Shown here piece by piece: positions 32,901 through 44,759 of a stretch of 64,000 bases of DNA. The stretch spans positions 48,339,866-48,403,865 of the forward strand of contig CM032660.1 in the NCBI GenBank assembly GCA_019095985.1. The letters are read 5' to 3'. The position numbers were made by a program, and so were the translations under genes. The stretch's first letter is position 1. Each line of letters begins with the position of its first letter. This DNA is from Streblospio benedicti (lineage: Eukaryota; Annelida; Polychaeta; Spionida; Spionidae). A model generated the notes under the pieces. That model was not told the DNA's origin. It searched no databases and worked only from the letters and a program-made list of their open reading frames with translations.

Positions 32901-35172
32901 AATGTTATAAACCTACAGCATTTTTCTCGGAACCTTTTGCTTGATAACTTTCCAGAAATTCATCTACTATTTTTTGGTCCAGAAAAAACTGATTTGGGGC
33001 ACTGCTTAGCTGTATTCCAGCAGACTTTTTCCTGACAAGACCAAAATTTGCATCCGCACACAATACAATGGGCTCCTGCAATTAAAAAAACCCTCATAAA
33101 CCCTGCTCTAAAATTTTAAAGGATGGCTTCAGTACATCCATATAAAAAGTATTAGATGATTGATACAGGAGTTTGATGCTGATTCACTCACATTTGCTGG
33201 GCATGCAGGACATTCATATGCACCTACATTCAGAATATCGGAGTTGGTGGTGGTTTTCTGCCGGAATAAGATGTACTCATCAATGCACTCCAATAACCCA
33301 TGATACATGTTTCGTTCCTTGATCTATGAAAGTAAAGTAGCATTGAATGGGATAAATATATTCATTCCCTTATATTGTCCAATAAAGGTCTCACAAATGT
33401 AAACCGTTCAATCACAACTTACCATTCCATTAACACTCCAGATCTTATTTTTTAGCAGGACTGCTTGAACAATGGAATAAAGTGAGCCTTGGCACTCTAG
33501 TCTAATACATCTCACCCACTCTAGAAACTGGAAAGTAAAGCCAAGCTGTGTTTTTTTTGGGGTGCTTGGCCAAATATCATGCCTTATCAGAGTAAGACAT
33601 TCTTCCTCACAGCCACAAACTTCCACATTTGCAGTTTGCATTACACCTGAAGGAAAAAAATAATATTACTTTTATAACCTTATCACTAATAAAATAAAAG
33701 AATTATTATAGAGGTTAGGAATGATAAATACATGGAAGTACAGATGTTGATAGACTTCCAGACAAAAAAATTAGACTCTACCTGCTGGATCAACTATATC
33801 TATACTTTTGTATCGCAGCGAATCACAATTATGGCCATCGTAGCGTTTGATTATACTCCTTGACCTGTCAGCAGGTAGAAAAACCCCATTCTGAAAACAA
33901 TTTGAACATATTTTAATAAAAATATAGCTGATTTCTATGTTACTGACAAACATAAGAATGTATGCATGTGAATTGTTGAAACCTACCATCCAAATACTGG
34001 GGTTATGCCATTGAAGTATTTTGTGTTTATCATCAAAACATGCTTGACAGAATAATATTCCATGCTTGCAGTCACTGCAATGAATTAAGTTGGCTGACAA
34101 TGATGAGCACAGCATGCACTTGTCAGACCACGTGACTTGACAACTGCTCCATACTTTCAATATTCACTCTCTAGATTGAACCCACTGTTGATTACTCCGA
34201 ACACGCCGTTTTTGGTGGGAATCTACAATGAATATACTGATGTAAGTACATCTGGCATATATGGCTTACAGTATGCACTCCATTGAAATGTTTTACCATC
34301 AAGATTGAGGCATTATGTATCATTAATATTTGGATATATCAATCTTACTTGTTGAAGTTTCCACATCATCATCTTGTTCAAAATCTAGTCTGCACTGTGG
34401 TTCTTCTGGTTCAGTTGTGGACTGCTCAGAGTGTCCACCCCCAAGAAATATGGTAACATTCTTGGTAAATTTTCTACCCTTTTTCACGCCCCACTCTTTC
34501 AGCACAATGCGCTTCTTAAAATGGACCTAAATGAAAAATAAATGGGTAAGCAATTATCATCATTATTTTCTCCCGTGGGAGTCGAGCTGTTCGGTATGGT
34601 TGATTGATTATTTGAAGACAATAATGGAACTCCAGTGTAAATTTTATTGTGTGATAAATAACTTAGAATAAATTCTTAAGAGTATATCAATACATTTTGA
34701 ATCTCATTTAAAAAGATAAGATGTTTTCCTATTAGTTTCAAAATGTTTCTGTTCATATCCGCACATCATCAAGCAATTAAAATTAAGGTTCTGGTCGATC
34801 TAGCCACAAAAACTGTAGCATTGTATATATAGCCTTATACAACTATATCATAAATATATAGATCGCGACAAGATTGGGGCTATGGTCGATCAAGCATATT
34901 TTTTAGCATATTGCACAGAAAAACAATAATTTTGAGCACCAAAGTTTTACTTTTCTATCATACAAAAGATACAATTTTGGTACACCATGCACCCCGGCCC
35001 AGGCAAATCTTGAGACTAACTTCTTATATACTAGAAATATCATACACAATGCAAACAAAAATGATGAGTCCCTAATTTCTTAAGTGATATTGGTGTCACG
35101 GTTACTGATCTAGATCTAATCTAATGTACACAGACCCCCCTTCATACTCACTTTCTTTCTAATAGGTGGCAT
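29994..35172 (-). CDS. KDZ-superfamily (Kyakuja-Dileera-Zisupton) transposase, 16 exons, nearly intact
   Basis: DNA transposase predicted to cut and paste its own element in the nucleus. Exons, 5' to 3': 35152-35172, 34349-34526, 33987-34222, 33782-33890, 33423-33646, 33192-33323, 32917-33075, 32674-32813, 32480-32585, 32283-32369, 31956-32136, 31726-31812, 31407-31518, 31248-31295, 30894-31078, 29994-30556. All have GT/AG borders and one continuous frame of 855 codons plus stop. It starts MPPIRKK and has an N-terminal CxC2-type cysteine cluster. The KDZ core follows: LCADANFGLVRKKSAG, VFGMTCRHEVPLLF, MYDVGC, LPAFHSYGHSRSCQ and ADGECLERLWSYLRKFGQMT. An acidic, coiled-coil-like C-terminus ends SSDDESNE. 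The one defect seen is an in-frame TGA at about codon 86, just before the cysteine cluster; no alternative splice removes it. Terminal repeats were not found. Confidence 0.85.
31956..33646 (-). other. KDZ transposase catalytic core exons
   Basis: Seven exons carry the family motifs: the extended fold with a short CPACPAN zinc-like pair (33192-33323), the first acidic motif CADANF (32917-33075), GMTCRHE (32674-32813), YDVGC (32480-32585), the HSYGHSRSCQ helix (32283-32369) and the DGECLERLWS acidic motif (31956-32136). The DE-type residues expected for an RNase H fold transposase are all retained, so apart from the upstream stop the catalytic region looks undamaged. Confidence 0.8.
33782..34222 (-). 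other. CxC2-like cysteine cluster of the KDZ transposase
   Basis: Exon 33987-34222 encodes DKCMLCSSLSANLIHCSDCK, then FCQACFDDKHKILQWHNPS, a zinc-ribbon-like cluster (CxxC, CxxC, CxxC, then H) known to accompany KDZ transposases. The exon ends ATG/GTAGGT in phase 0 and joins 33782-33890 (NGVFLPADRSRSIIKRYDG). The same exon begins with basic residues (HQKRRVRSNQQW) followed by the in-frame TGA. Confidence 0.8.
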
Positions 35173-35499
35173 TTTCACTAAATGCAAATATCATACAAAA
35201 CGTCTCAAAATCAAAAGTGAAACTCCTAGATCTAGACTAGTCTAGTTTAGTTTGGTAGATCTATTCAGAAAAAGTAAGAAAGTTACTGGTGGAAGATTAG
35301 GGCTCAGACCACCAAACAAATATTCAATTGTAAGATGTAAAAACAATATACTAGGTCCCCTCTGATTTACCTAGCTCTGAGTGTTGGCACAAAATCTTAT
35401 TGTGCTTCAGTAGAGTATTAAATTTTCAGCTGCTGAGGAGAAAAATCATATGGCCATAAGCACCTTCCCAGGGTCAATCTGAGTACCATGTTGTCGTCC

Positions 35500-35830
35500 C
35501 TCCCTCCAGAATGAAACCTTTCCTACCTGCTCATTGTATATATTTACAGTTTCCTTTGAGGATCCTGTACCTCTCATCTTCTCTCTTTCCCATACATAAG
35601 CCCATGATTCCTGACGCTCAACTGATCCCAGCTACAGTTTGTACTAGAGGTAATAGCAGGAAATACAAGCAGTTTCCAACCCGTACAAACTACTATAAAC
35701 ACACCTTCTTCCCTTCCATGATACCACTCTGGAACTCCTTGCCTGAGACAGTTGCATCGGCCAGTAGCCTGGAAGACTTCAAAGTGAAGCTTGCCGATGT
35801 ACACCTTGACCAACAGTGAAGAAATTCTAT
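35500..35830 (+). mobile_element. LINE 3'-terminal fragment
   Basis: The frame ends with YKQFPTRTNYYKHTFFPSMI, then PLWNSLPETVASASSLEDFK, the C-terminal signature of many non-LTR RT proteins (Arg-Thr, aromatic, FFP, WN-LP, FK-L). Only this last part is present, a heavily 5'-truncated insertion. It lies between the KDZ transposase and the homeodomain/HMG-box gene. Confidence 0.75.
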
Positions 35831-35839
35831 CTGTTTTTT

Positions 35840-37603
35840 AACCCGCTTTTATCTTTTATCTGCTATCTATCTCTCCTGCCTTTTTCCTTATTTCTTTACT
35901 AACATTTTACTCAACAAACATCTAACCAAGACCATGCGCCAGTCGTAATTGTCAAATCTGACAGAGACTGTATTTATAGAAGAAGCCTGTTCATGAATTT
36001 CTTTCCATTATGTCATTTTGTCCGCTACTATTAATTGAATACATTTTAATGTCATCCCAACAGAGCACTAGTAGAGTATATGTCTATGCCCTTTTCCCTA
36101 CTTCTGCATTTGTTAACAAAATCAGCGTCTATACAGTCACCCATACTACAAAAGCCATATTCCATTGGCAGTCCGGTGCCCACCAGGTTTCATGTAAGGA
36201 CCCTATCTGAACACACCCTGCATTGGAGCGGAGACATGTCGACACTGATACTTCAAGTGCCCCCCATACACACCCAGGTATAGAGTTCAGGCATACTATA
36301 AGAGAGAAGTGAGCCACTGGGCCTAAAAGGGGGACTCAAAGGCATGATCACTAAAATCTAGTACAAAAGAGTTTTCTTATTTTGTAATCCTATAGCTAGT
36401 GGCTGGATAAATCAAAACGGAAACACATTTTTGAAATCCAATTCTCATTTATTTTTATTCTTTTGTTTATCTAGGCACATTCATGTACGTATCTATATTT
36501 GTAAGACCTAGAAACAATATTGTATATCTAAAACAAATATGTAACTATTATGTTATTTGTATATTTATGTCACTGCTTATTATTAAAAATAAGTGTATAT
36601 AAATGTACAAGGGGTGGAGATAATGGGAGTGCATGGATGGTAAATACTTATTAAATTCAAAACGTGACCATTACAAGCCAGGGTAACAAAAATGACTTTT
36701 AATAACATTTTGGAGATTATTGAGAATGAAAATAGTGAATAAAATGACTCAACAAAACTACTTTAATGTACTGAATGTAATATTTATTAATTTGTGAACA
36801 GGAAGCTATTGCTTTGAAAGTTAAATAAAAATATATTTATATACATTTTTTTAATAATAAGCAGACAGAAATACACAAAAATAATGATTCCATACACTGC
36901 ATACCTAATTTAACAAGCCTATAAATACTAGTTTGAAAGAATAACTCTTAATTTATATCAAATACTTCATAAGCTTATAATTACTAGTTTGAAAGAATAA
37001 CACTTACATTTAGTGCATATTTAACCTAGACACAGATAAAAATGGAGGATTGATAACATGCATTAAAGTATTTGTATCATGATTTAATCTGCATCAATTT
37101 TATGTTTGTGTTTATAACAACAAAATGAAGCACAAATTTTAGTTTGTTACTATTTATTCATTGTAGCTGGGCATAATATATATTGCATTGAAAAAATTAC
37201 ATACATGTATTCTTAAGCCATTTAGCTCTTGTGCCTAACCAGTGCATTATATCTCAGTTCTTCACACCTTCTACAGCATTGCAACCACAAATTGTTATTA
37301 AAGGTAAATTACAGTAAACCAAACAATAGTCAAATCTAAATTTCTAAATATCATAATTAATCCATCAAAAGTAGATTGACTATTTGGTATCAAGACTATT
37401 TCATAAAATTTTCATCACCCAAATGTTCATTTACATTTTACAATGAATGAAGATACACAATAATGACTTGTATACCCTAACAAGAACATGATTAATATAC
37501 ACATTATGACAAATTTGCTTTAGATATAATAGAAATGTATACATTACACTATAAACTCTCTTATTTTTTTTAAGTGCATAATAAAACATTTAAACAGCAG
37601 CTT
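35840..37603. other. AT-rich spacer, no gene seen
   Basis: No exon or coherent frame recognised. There is a loose direct repeat of about 55 bp (36915-36965 versus 36970-37010; shared TACTAGTTTGAAAGAATAAC) and many A/T runs. It may hold the 3' UTR of the homeodomain/HMG-box gene and promoter sequence of the KDZ gene if they form one unit. Confidence 0.5.
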
Positions 37604-40600
37604 CTACAACTTTCTTTTTCTTCGAGAAGAGCGACCGGCCTGTCCTGAAATTCAAAGTTAATAATTTATGCACTATTGAATAATTTTGAATATAATGGAG
37701 AAAAGATAAACATGTTAAAAAAAAGTTTCTTATCTGCAAAATACTAAACTAAATTAAGATAATCAACCTCATTACATTATGAATTTCTGTTAATAGAATA
37801 AGATTTATGATGAGTAAAATTTGGTCTTAATAATTAGCACCTGGGCACATATATAATTAGATAGTTTGTTTTTGAACTCGAATTTATTTTTACACCAAGG
37901 TAACAGTAGCATGAACAATGCATTTTCTTTATTTTATAATTAATTACAATGTAATGCTTAAATAAGACAGAGAATGCATTTCTGAATACACATGATAATT
38001 CCTGTGCAAAAATATGTGTTTTGAACGATTTGGGTAGAGAATAGATCTTGGACATAAAATGTTTCACATGACATATTTGCCGGTGTTGTTTATGATTTCT
38101 TAAGGCATCTCGTGTGCCGGCACGAATGGGTTAAACCAAGTTCATTCAATTCTACAATACATTTTCTGTCTTTACTCAAACCAGTCTATGTCTAACTCCA
38201 TTTTTATAGTAATAGTATTACTATAAAAATGGACAAACTAGCTGTTAAATTAGAATAAGTTACTCCATTAACTTGTTAACAGACCATTAGTAACATGTTT
38301 TACCATCTCATGTCTACTTAACTTAGCACTTATGAAAATAAGACTTGGTTGCTGACCTTTGACTTTTGAATGCTTGATGGTTATCACATTCTCAGCGTTG
38401 TTTGCAACTGCATCCATAACTAAAATGTAAATACAGAATAGCTATCATATGAAAACTATCAAAAATGCTGAAAAACTAAGGTCCTTAGTAGGGTCAATTA
38501 TGGACCACTATGATTGTACTCTTTGTGGAGGTCACTAACAACTGAAAGGCATTATGATTTATATTAAAATTGCAACTAACCTCTTCGTTTTCTTGTCTTC
38601 ATCTCTGAAGTCTGAGGTCTGGCTGCCTGAGTGGGTGGATAGTTCTCAGTGTGATCTGAGAGTAAGCAATATCTACATTAACAAGATTTTTGTGCAGTTT
38701 ACCAGAATTTGGGAAAAAGCAAATCTAATATTAAGAAAACAGAGATCAGTTATATCAATTACTATTGAATAAGTGAAGTACATGAACATTTAGATACTGA
38801 GGATAGTTATAGGGCATTATTGTATATAATCAACTGTACTTAAGTTTAACTTACTAGCATCAAGATTGATGATAATATCTTCATCCACCACTTGGAAGTT
38901 GTCCTCCCCATTGAAGTCTACGTCAACTTCAGGTTCTGCCACAATCACAGGTTCTGCCACAACCACAGGTTCTGCCACAACCACAGGTTCTGCCACCACC
39001 TGTGCTAGTTCACTAGATTGGTCTACATGTACCTCTTTTCTGAAATAGATTTAAGCTTCAGCGTGTATGAAAACAACAGAAGAAAATTTGTTCAAGCAAC
39101 ATTTAGATAGTGATCAAAATAAAAATTACAAATACTACCATGAATAACATTGACTTTTCTTGTGTTATGAGTTCATTAACTATATTTTTAGAACAACAAA
39201 TGTTAGCTAACAAATGTTTTGGTATTTGCGTGCATTTAACTTCTTTGGTTTGTAGATAATAACAATGCCCCATCTTAAACTTGTTGAATTATATTTACGC
39301 TTTTGTAAACTTTAAGCATGGCAGACAAACCTTCTAAATCCAATTTGACTCGCCAGCAACCTTTTTAAATTTCCTCTCCCTAAACTACTGGGATGTGAAA
39401 ATTTGATATCTGCGGGCCATCCACAGACTTCCCAGTCTGTGGATCCACTGGCCAAAGCTTTGTATGGTACTCGCTTTTGGGTACCAGTAGCTAATGCTAA
39501 AATGAAGGAAGAAATATATGGTTATAAAACTTATCTAAATATAATAAGACGCCTGAATAGTATGTGCCAAACTGTAAACTATGTTTATTCAAGTCATTTC
39601 AGTGACATTTCTGAACAGAAATTTCTTCAACACACTGATATACAGTAATTCAATAAATTAATAGATCATAATTCATTAATGTATTTACAACGAATTCCAT
39701 TCTAATAACCTATGTAACAGTTTTAATATACTACACACATTTAAAAAATAATAATAACACACAATGAAACAATATGACACATACTGGATACATAGAGATG
39801 TTAATGAAAACATTACAGTATCACGTACCATAGGCTTTGTTCAGTTTTTGGCTGACCATTACAATGATGTCTTCTGGTTTGCCAACACTTGAATCGACAC
39901 CTGAAAAATCAATTAAGTATATGAGTTATCAAGAACTAATGACTTTTTCACAACCAAGCTCCAATCAGCAACCGTATAACAGTGAAAATATGATGCATTA
40001 TTGTCCATGTTATGCTTTATACCTATGGACGACAAAAATTTTGCCGTTAATTCCTCCTCCAATGCATTTGGAATACCACATGAGGAGCGGATGAGCTGGT
40101 CTCCTTTGATTGACAGGACAATAGCCTTGTCCCCCAGCTCTCCCAACCGATCAATCTGAAGAGTCACAAAATACAATCACGTGAAGAAATTAATATCTAA
40201 TTTTTTCGTATGGCACTCACTGTAAGAATTATGCATGAGAAAATACACGTGGTCTCTGCTTTATCAATAAGTCAATGAATTGTTCTTTTTGTGTAATTCT
40301 AAGTACACACTACTTGCAAACACACAATTGTTTAGTTAATCTAACTGACACAAAACCATAGACACAAATTTTGGTCACCTTTGAAATAATATCATGGAGA
40401 AGCTGTTTCCTCTCCACAATTTTTTGCTCCTCTGTGAGGGATTGTGGGTTTTGTTGGGCCTTGTTGTAGGCACGTGCACTTGATTGGAAGGCACTTTTTT
40501 GGTCCTTCCCAAGTGTTTTCCAGGCAGAAGATGCTTGCTGCCATGGCACTGCAATGTGTAAACAATACTTATACAAAGATCAGAATCACCTTCCCTGTAT

Positions 40601-42250
40601 TGGGATAGTTTTAAAACAAAAATCATTCATCAAACAAACAAAACAGTGTCCTTTATTATGATAGCACTGCAGTTTTATAGAAAGACAACACAAAATGAAA
40701 CAACCATTAATATTAATGTCCTTACATTGAGTTTCTGCCAAAAACTGATTAAAGGCACTGCGTCCTTTCTTAAACATACGCTTTCGGGCATAATTTCCAG
40801 TCCTTTTCTTAGTAACGTTGTGAATATAATTCTGAAAAAGAACATTAAAGAATACATGTATTACTATGAACCACCATATTTCCATTTACATTAAATTAGA
40901 AAAATTTAGAATCTTCCATATATTATACCTTCACTTGATCCTCCGACAAATTAATCCTCTTTGCCAACTGCGGTATTTTTCCTTCCTTGTCAGCACTTTT
41001 GCTGACCACGCCAGTGGAAAGGAGGGCATTCATCTCCTCTTTCTGGAATGTTGTGTATGTTGTTCTCTGAAAATACACATTGGAAATTAGTCAAACTCAT
41101 AGAAAACCTATATCAATGTAATAAAATACAAAGTTTTGGGCAATCTATAAAAAGAAGCTTTTTTCTTCTTCCACAAGGATATAAACTGATTAACCAGTCT
41201 AACTGGGCAGTTAACTTAGACTCACTGGTCATGACTGCCTATTTGGACTGGTCATTAACTAGCAGGTTAGGATTAGCTGGTCAACATTCAAGAGTTAATT
41301 GAACAACTAGTCCAGAGTAGATCTAATCAACATAAAAGGCCTATGTTATAGAGGCCCAATTAAAGGGTTAACAATAATTCTTGGATTGCTTGGTTTTATT
41401 TATTTATTTTTACTATTTATTGGCTTTTAACTAATAGTGAAACGTATTTTACAAATGGAACATATACAGAGATGGATATAAATAAAATAATAAACAAAAT
41501 AGATAAAATAAATAAATAAAATGAACATGATGAAATATATTATGTGATGTAAATATTACAAATAGATTAGCCATAGAATACATTTATGGGTTTACTATTT
41601 AACAAAGGGTTAAACTCTGGGTGGTTGGTTATAAGCTAACCAAATACATATGGTTAGCATCGATCTTAATCTATACTAATTAATGGGAAACATTGACTCT
41701 CGTATTTGTGGATAGTTATAAGCCTACTAGTAAGGGCAACTGGTTAAAGAACTCTAGATCTAGATCTAATTACTGCAAGGTGACACATCATTTATAGTGC
41801 TAAGTAATATGTAATAAGTACTAACTGCCCAGATAGACTGGAGTTGACAGACTGCCCGATTAGACTCCTAATCATTTTATATAGTCTACTTGTCTGCATG
41901 TGGCATTGACACACTACAACCCCTAATATGTAATTGACACTAGTCTAGTCTAGAAATGTTCACAAAATTAACTAATTTAGATGTATATAATTGCTGATAG
42001 CTCGGTTAATACTTAACCGATTTTGAAAATCTTTTTTTTTTAACTTTTTCCTGTTGAATACCTCTAAAAGAAAAGTTCAAGTAAAAAATTAAAAAAATAT
42101 ATTTCTAAAACAGTGGGACAGTCTAACAGTAACTACATCTTCCAACGGCTACCCAACATTGCAACAACACCTTATCTATAGCTACACAGCACAGTACACG
42201 CATATGTGATGTTACATCTATAGATAAAATCTTTGCATACTTACTGGCAT
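37604..42250 (-). CDS. Divergent homeodomain plus HMG-box-like protein, 10 exons, intact
   Basis: Exons, 5' to 3': 42245-42250, 40929-41066, 40726-40831, 40379-40548, 40023-40155, 39829-39900, 38855-39034, 38581-38655, 38357-38419, 37604-37644. They give one open frame of 327 residues with consensus splice sites. The first exon encodes only Met-Pro. Residues 3-60 resemble a homeodomain: RTTYTTFQKEEMNALL, then LAKRINLSEDQVKNYIHN, where VKNYIHN corresponds to the recognition helix and keeps its Asn. An HMG-box-like region follows (GRSAFNQFLAETQ, PWQQASSAWKTLGKDQKSAF). Then come an acidic region with four VAEPV-type repeats and a basic tail (GRSSRRKRKL) that could serve as a nuclear signal. Likely a nuclear DNA-binding protein. 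It shares strand with the KDZ gene, which starts 2.4 kb further on. Confidence 0.75.
38197..38233. repeat. Near-perfect 37-bp palindrome in an intron
   Basis: TCCATTTTTATAGTAATA is followed at once by its reverse complement, giving a long hairpin with almost no loop, in the last intron of the homeodomain/HMG-box gene. Confidence 0.8.
40379..40780 (-). other. HMG-box-like region
   Basis: SAFNQFLAETQ (helix 1 start), then LPWQQASSAWKTLGKDQKSA and FQSSARAYNKAQQ, follows the HMG-box layout. That layout is a basic N-terminus, S-A-F/Y-x-x-F, then W-x-x-x-S-x-x-W-K-x-L and F-x-x-x-A-x-x-Y. Split by the intron between 40726 and 40548. Confidence 0.6.
40726..41066 (-). other. Homeodomain-like helix-turn-helix
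   Basis: Two exons (40929-41066, 40726-40831) are joined in phase 0 between helix-3 residues QVK and NYIHN. The pattern L-x-x-R-I-x-L-S-E-x-Q-V-K-x-aromatic-I-x-N matches the homeodomain helix 2-3 consensus. The usual Trp is Tyr and the usual Phe is Ile. The loop between helices 1 and 2 looks longer than in typical homeodomains. Confidence 0.6.
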
Positions 42251-42526
42251 GATCTTCACTAATTGATGCAAATCAATGGAAAAGGTGATTGAAAATTATC
42301 AGGGCTGTGTTCACGTGTACTAAAACCTGAAACGGATGGTTACACGAATCTAGCACATTCTGGCATGTGATTCAGGAGTGCGTTGTGTAAAAATATAAGC
42401 AGTGGCTATTGGCCCGGTGGGCCGGATCAATAGTGGTTACATGGTTAGGATATTTGTTGTAAGTTGTTATTGATTTTACATGTCTGTACAGGGCATTGAT
42501 TCTGATTCTGTATGATATGTTCAGAA

Positions 42527-42639
42527 ATGAACAAAATATTGTCGAGAAAAACACCTTCTAAAAGTTGGGTTTCACCAAGAAAGTCTGAAAATACACCTTT
42601 AAAACCTATGAGAAAACCCATACGTGTTGCATATTTCTG
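42527..42639 (+). CDS. Possible first exon of a divergent gene (unidentified)
   Basis: An ATG opens MNKILSRKTPSKSWVSPRKS, continuing ENTPLKPMRKPIRVAYF to a strong donor (TTCTG/GTGAGC), 37 codons in phase 2. The peptide is Lys/Arg/Ser/Pro-rich. It starts 277 bp from the Met-Pro exon of the homeodomain/HMG-box gene on the other strand, so the two would share a bidirectional promoter. No good second exon was found: nearby acceptors run into stops quickly. Confidence 0.3.
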
Positions 42640-43290
42640 GTGAGCTGATCATATATAGATTCTCTAAAATGTGTATTTTATTAATGATAATTTAAATTGC
42701 CTACAATTTTCAAACTAAAATTTATATTGAAATTATTGGTAGATACAGCAGCCTGCTTTAGCACAAAAAACCTTCAACTAATGGTAACCTGAAATTGTAT
42801 GTCAGTTTGTAAAATCATGCCACCGACGCTGTGTCAAAAAATCTCCAATAGAGTTTTCCTTTCGTGGATTATGGTCAAAAGGCTATCCGCATGAAATTCT
42901 ATGCAGTTTTATAGGTAAAATGTGTGTTTAAAAAAAAAAAAAAAAAAATAATACACATGGGTGTGCATAGAATGTTTCTGAAACCATATAGAATTTCAAA
43001 TTTTTCCAGGGGTGGGCTCCAAACCTGCTTGCATGTGCAGGGCAGTTAACCATATCCTCTCCCCACAATCTGAAATAGATACCGGAATATGTCCTTTTGA
43101 ATGTCATAGTAAATGATGTGTCGATATCTATATATATAAAGGAAGAGGCGGTTTTTTGCGTCACAAAAGGCTTTTTAACCACAAGACGTACACACTTCAA
43201 ACTATGTATGTAAAATCAGGACATCTTGGTGGTCGTTATAATATCACATTTTAAACCAAATAAATTGGTTTTAATGATAAAAAAACAAGA

Positions 43291-43390
43291 NNNNNNNNNN
43301 NNNNNNNNNNNNNNNNNNNNNNNNNNNNNNNNNNNNNNNNNNNNNNNNNNNNNNNNNNNNNNNNNNNNNNNNNNNNNNNNNNNNNNNNNN
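43291..43390. other. Assembly gap (100 N)
   Basis: Exactly 100 undetermined bases. It lies upstream of the multi-pass gene at 46113, so that gene's missing first exon could be here. Confidence 1.
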
Positions 43391-43860
43391 TTGTGCCGTA
43401 TTCAACCGTCAACTCAATGGTAATGATTTTTTGTAAATTCACTTACATTACATAATAAAGCCTGTATTTACTGAATGATCTGAGGCTTAGCTGCTTATCA
43501 AAGTCTAAACTATCTTTCTGGATGTTGACCATTTCATGTAGGCCTACTAATTAACACACACAAGCAATTTAGCTTGAGCAATTTAGACAGATATCTATAG
43601 TTGTTTGACAGAGGCGGAGCCTAAACTTCTTAGATGTTTACTCATCTTACAATGTTTATGCTCCGCATCAGTCGAACAAGCACAGATCACTAGTTGCTCC
43701 TGTGTACTAACACTATGTGGATCCACTGATAATCTTCAGAATCCTGTTGTTACTAACACTCAGCAATGTGGCCATCATGAATTAAAACAAATTCTTTTAT
43801 CAGGGTTCTTCTATTGCCAGCTGCTATCTTATTAAAAATTGGATAGATGTGTTATGTAAT

Positions 43861-44224
43861 GTCTAATCATATTCATTTATGCTCTATTTATTTTCAATGA
43901 CAGACATAAAATAAATATGTTGATTTTATGAACCATATGCAATTGCCTGGTATTTCCACCAGAGAAACACTAGATGGAATGAATATCTTATTAGATTTGA
44001 AGTCAGGCTTTATTTATTCATCATGAATGGGTTTTCAAAACAAATCACTAAACAGGGCTTAACGTTAGTGGGTGCCCGCATGCCCGGGGCATCAGGGGCT
44101 TCTAGTCAGCCCTGGTCCATGCTGGGCACCCTGGGAATATTTCTTATTCATAAAAAATGTGGATAGTTTTAAGTTTAAGTCCAAAATTTAGTCTAATCAT
44201 ATTCATTTATGCTCTATTTATTTT
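43861..44224. repeat. Exact 34-bp direct repeat 330 bp apart
   Basis: The 34 bases beginning GTCTAATCATATTCATTTAT at 43861 recur unchanged at 44191. The right copy falls inside the inverted-repeat element at 44050-44745. Confidence 0.85.
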
Positions 44225-44745
44225 ATCATGGTTCTAGTACAGAATACTTCCTTTTTTTGAAAGGCGCTAAATTATCAAAGCCTTCGTTGAGGCAGGAAAA
44301 ATGGTGCATTTACAGTTGCTTGTGAAATCATGCTTGTCAATGATATTTTAATGGAATTTTGAATCGTCATTCAGAAGTCATGACTAATTTGGTTTTTATT
44401 TGATAAATTTATTATGAGTAGTATTTTATGAGGAACTGACGTAATCATGTCTAAACAGAAAACAACAAAGCCATCAAGTGCTTTTTTTGTAAAGACCCTA
44501 TTATTTATTATGTTTTTTATTCAAATCTGCTTTTTCACATGGAGATAATATTAAAACTAAAACTGAAACATTTTTTATTCAGATCTTGAAAAACAAAAGA
44601 TTTGATTCTGATTTACATAGCCACCAAACAGACATGGGCTTTTTTAAAACATATAAAAATCATCTAACAAATTTACCTAGATATTTCCATTCGGCACCCA
44701 GTAGCAGCCACCCACATGCCCGAATGGCCACTCAAAGTTAACGTT
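44050..44745. mobile_element. Probable MITE with diverged inverted ends
   Basis: The left end (GGGCTTAACGTTAGTGGGTG then CCCGCATGCCCGGG) is roughly the inverse of the right end (CACCCACATGCCCGAATGG then CCACTCAAAGTTAACGTTAA). The interior is non-coding. Boundaries and target duplication are uncertain. Confidence 0.4.
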
Positions 44746-44759
44746 AATTTAATTAAATC

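Noticed and set aside
33960-34222. Intron that would remove the in-frame TGA of the KDZ gene
   Set aside because: A donor-like GAGA/GTGAAT precedes the TGA, but the nearest acceptor is only about 14 bases on, too short for an intron, and the cysteine cluster follows immediately.
42800-42915. Second exon for the 42527 candidate gene (frame with CHRRCVKKSPIEFSFRGLWS)
   Set aside because: The frame is attractive and ends at a donor, but its acceptor phase does not match the upstream donor and the alternative needs a 22-bp intron. Left unassigned.
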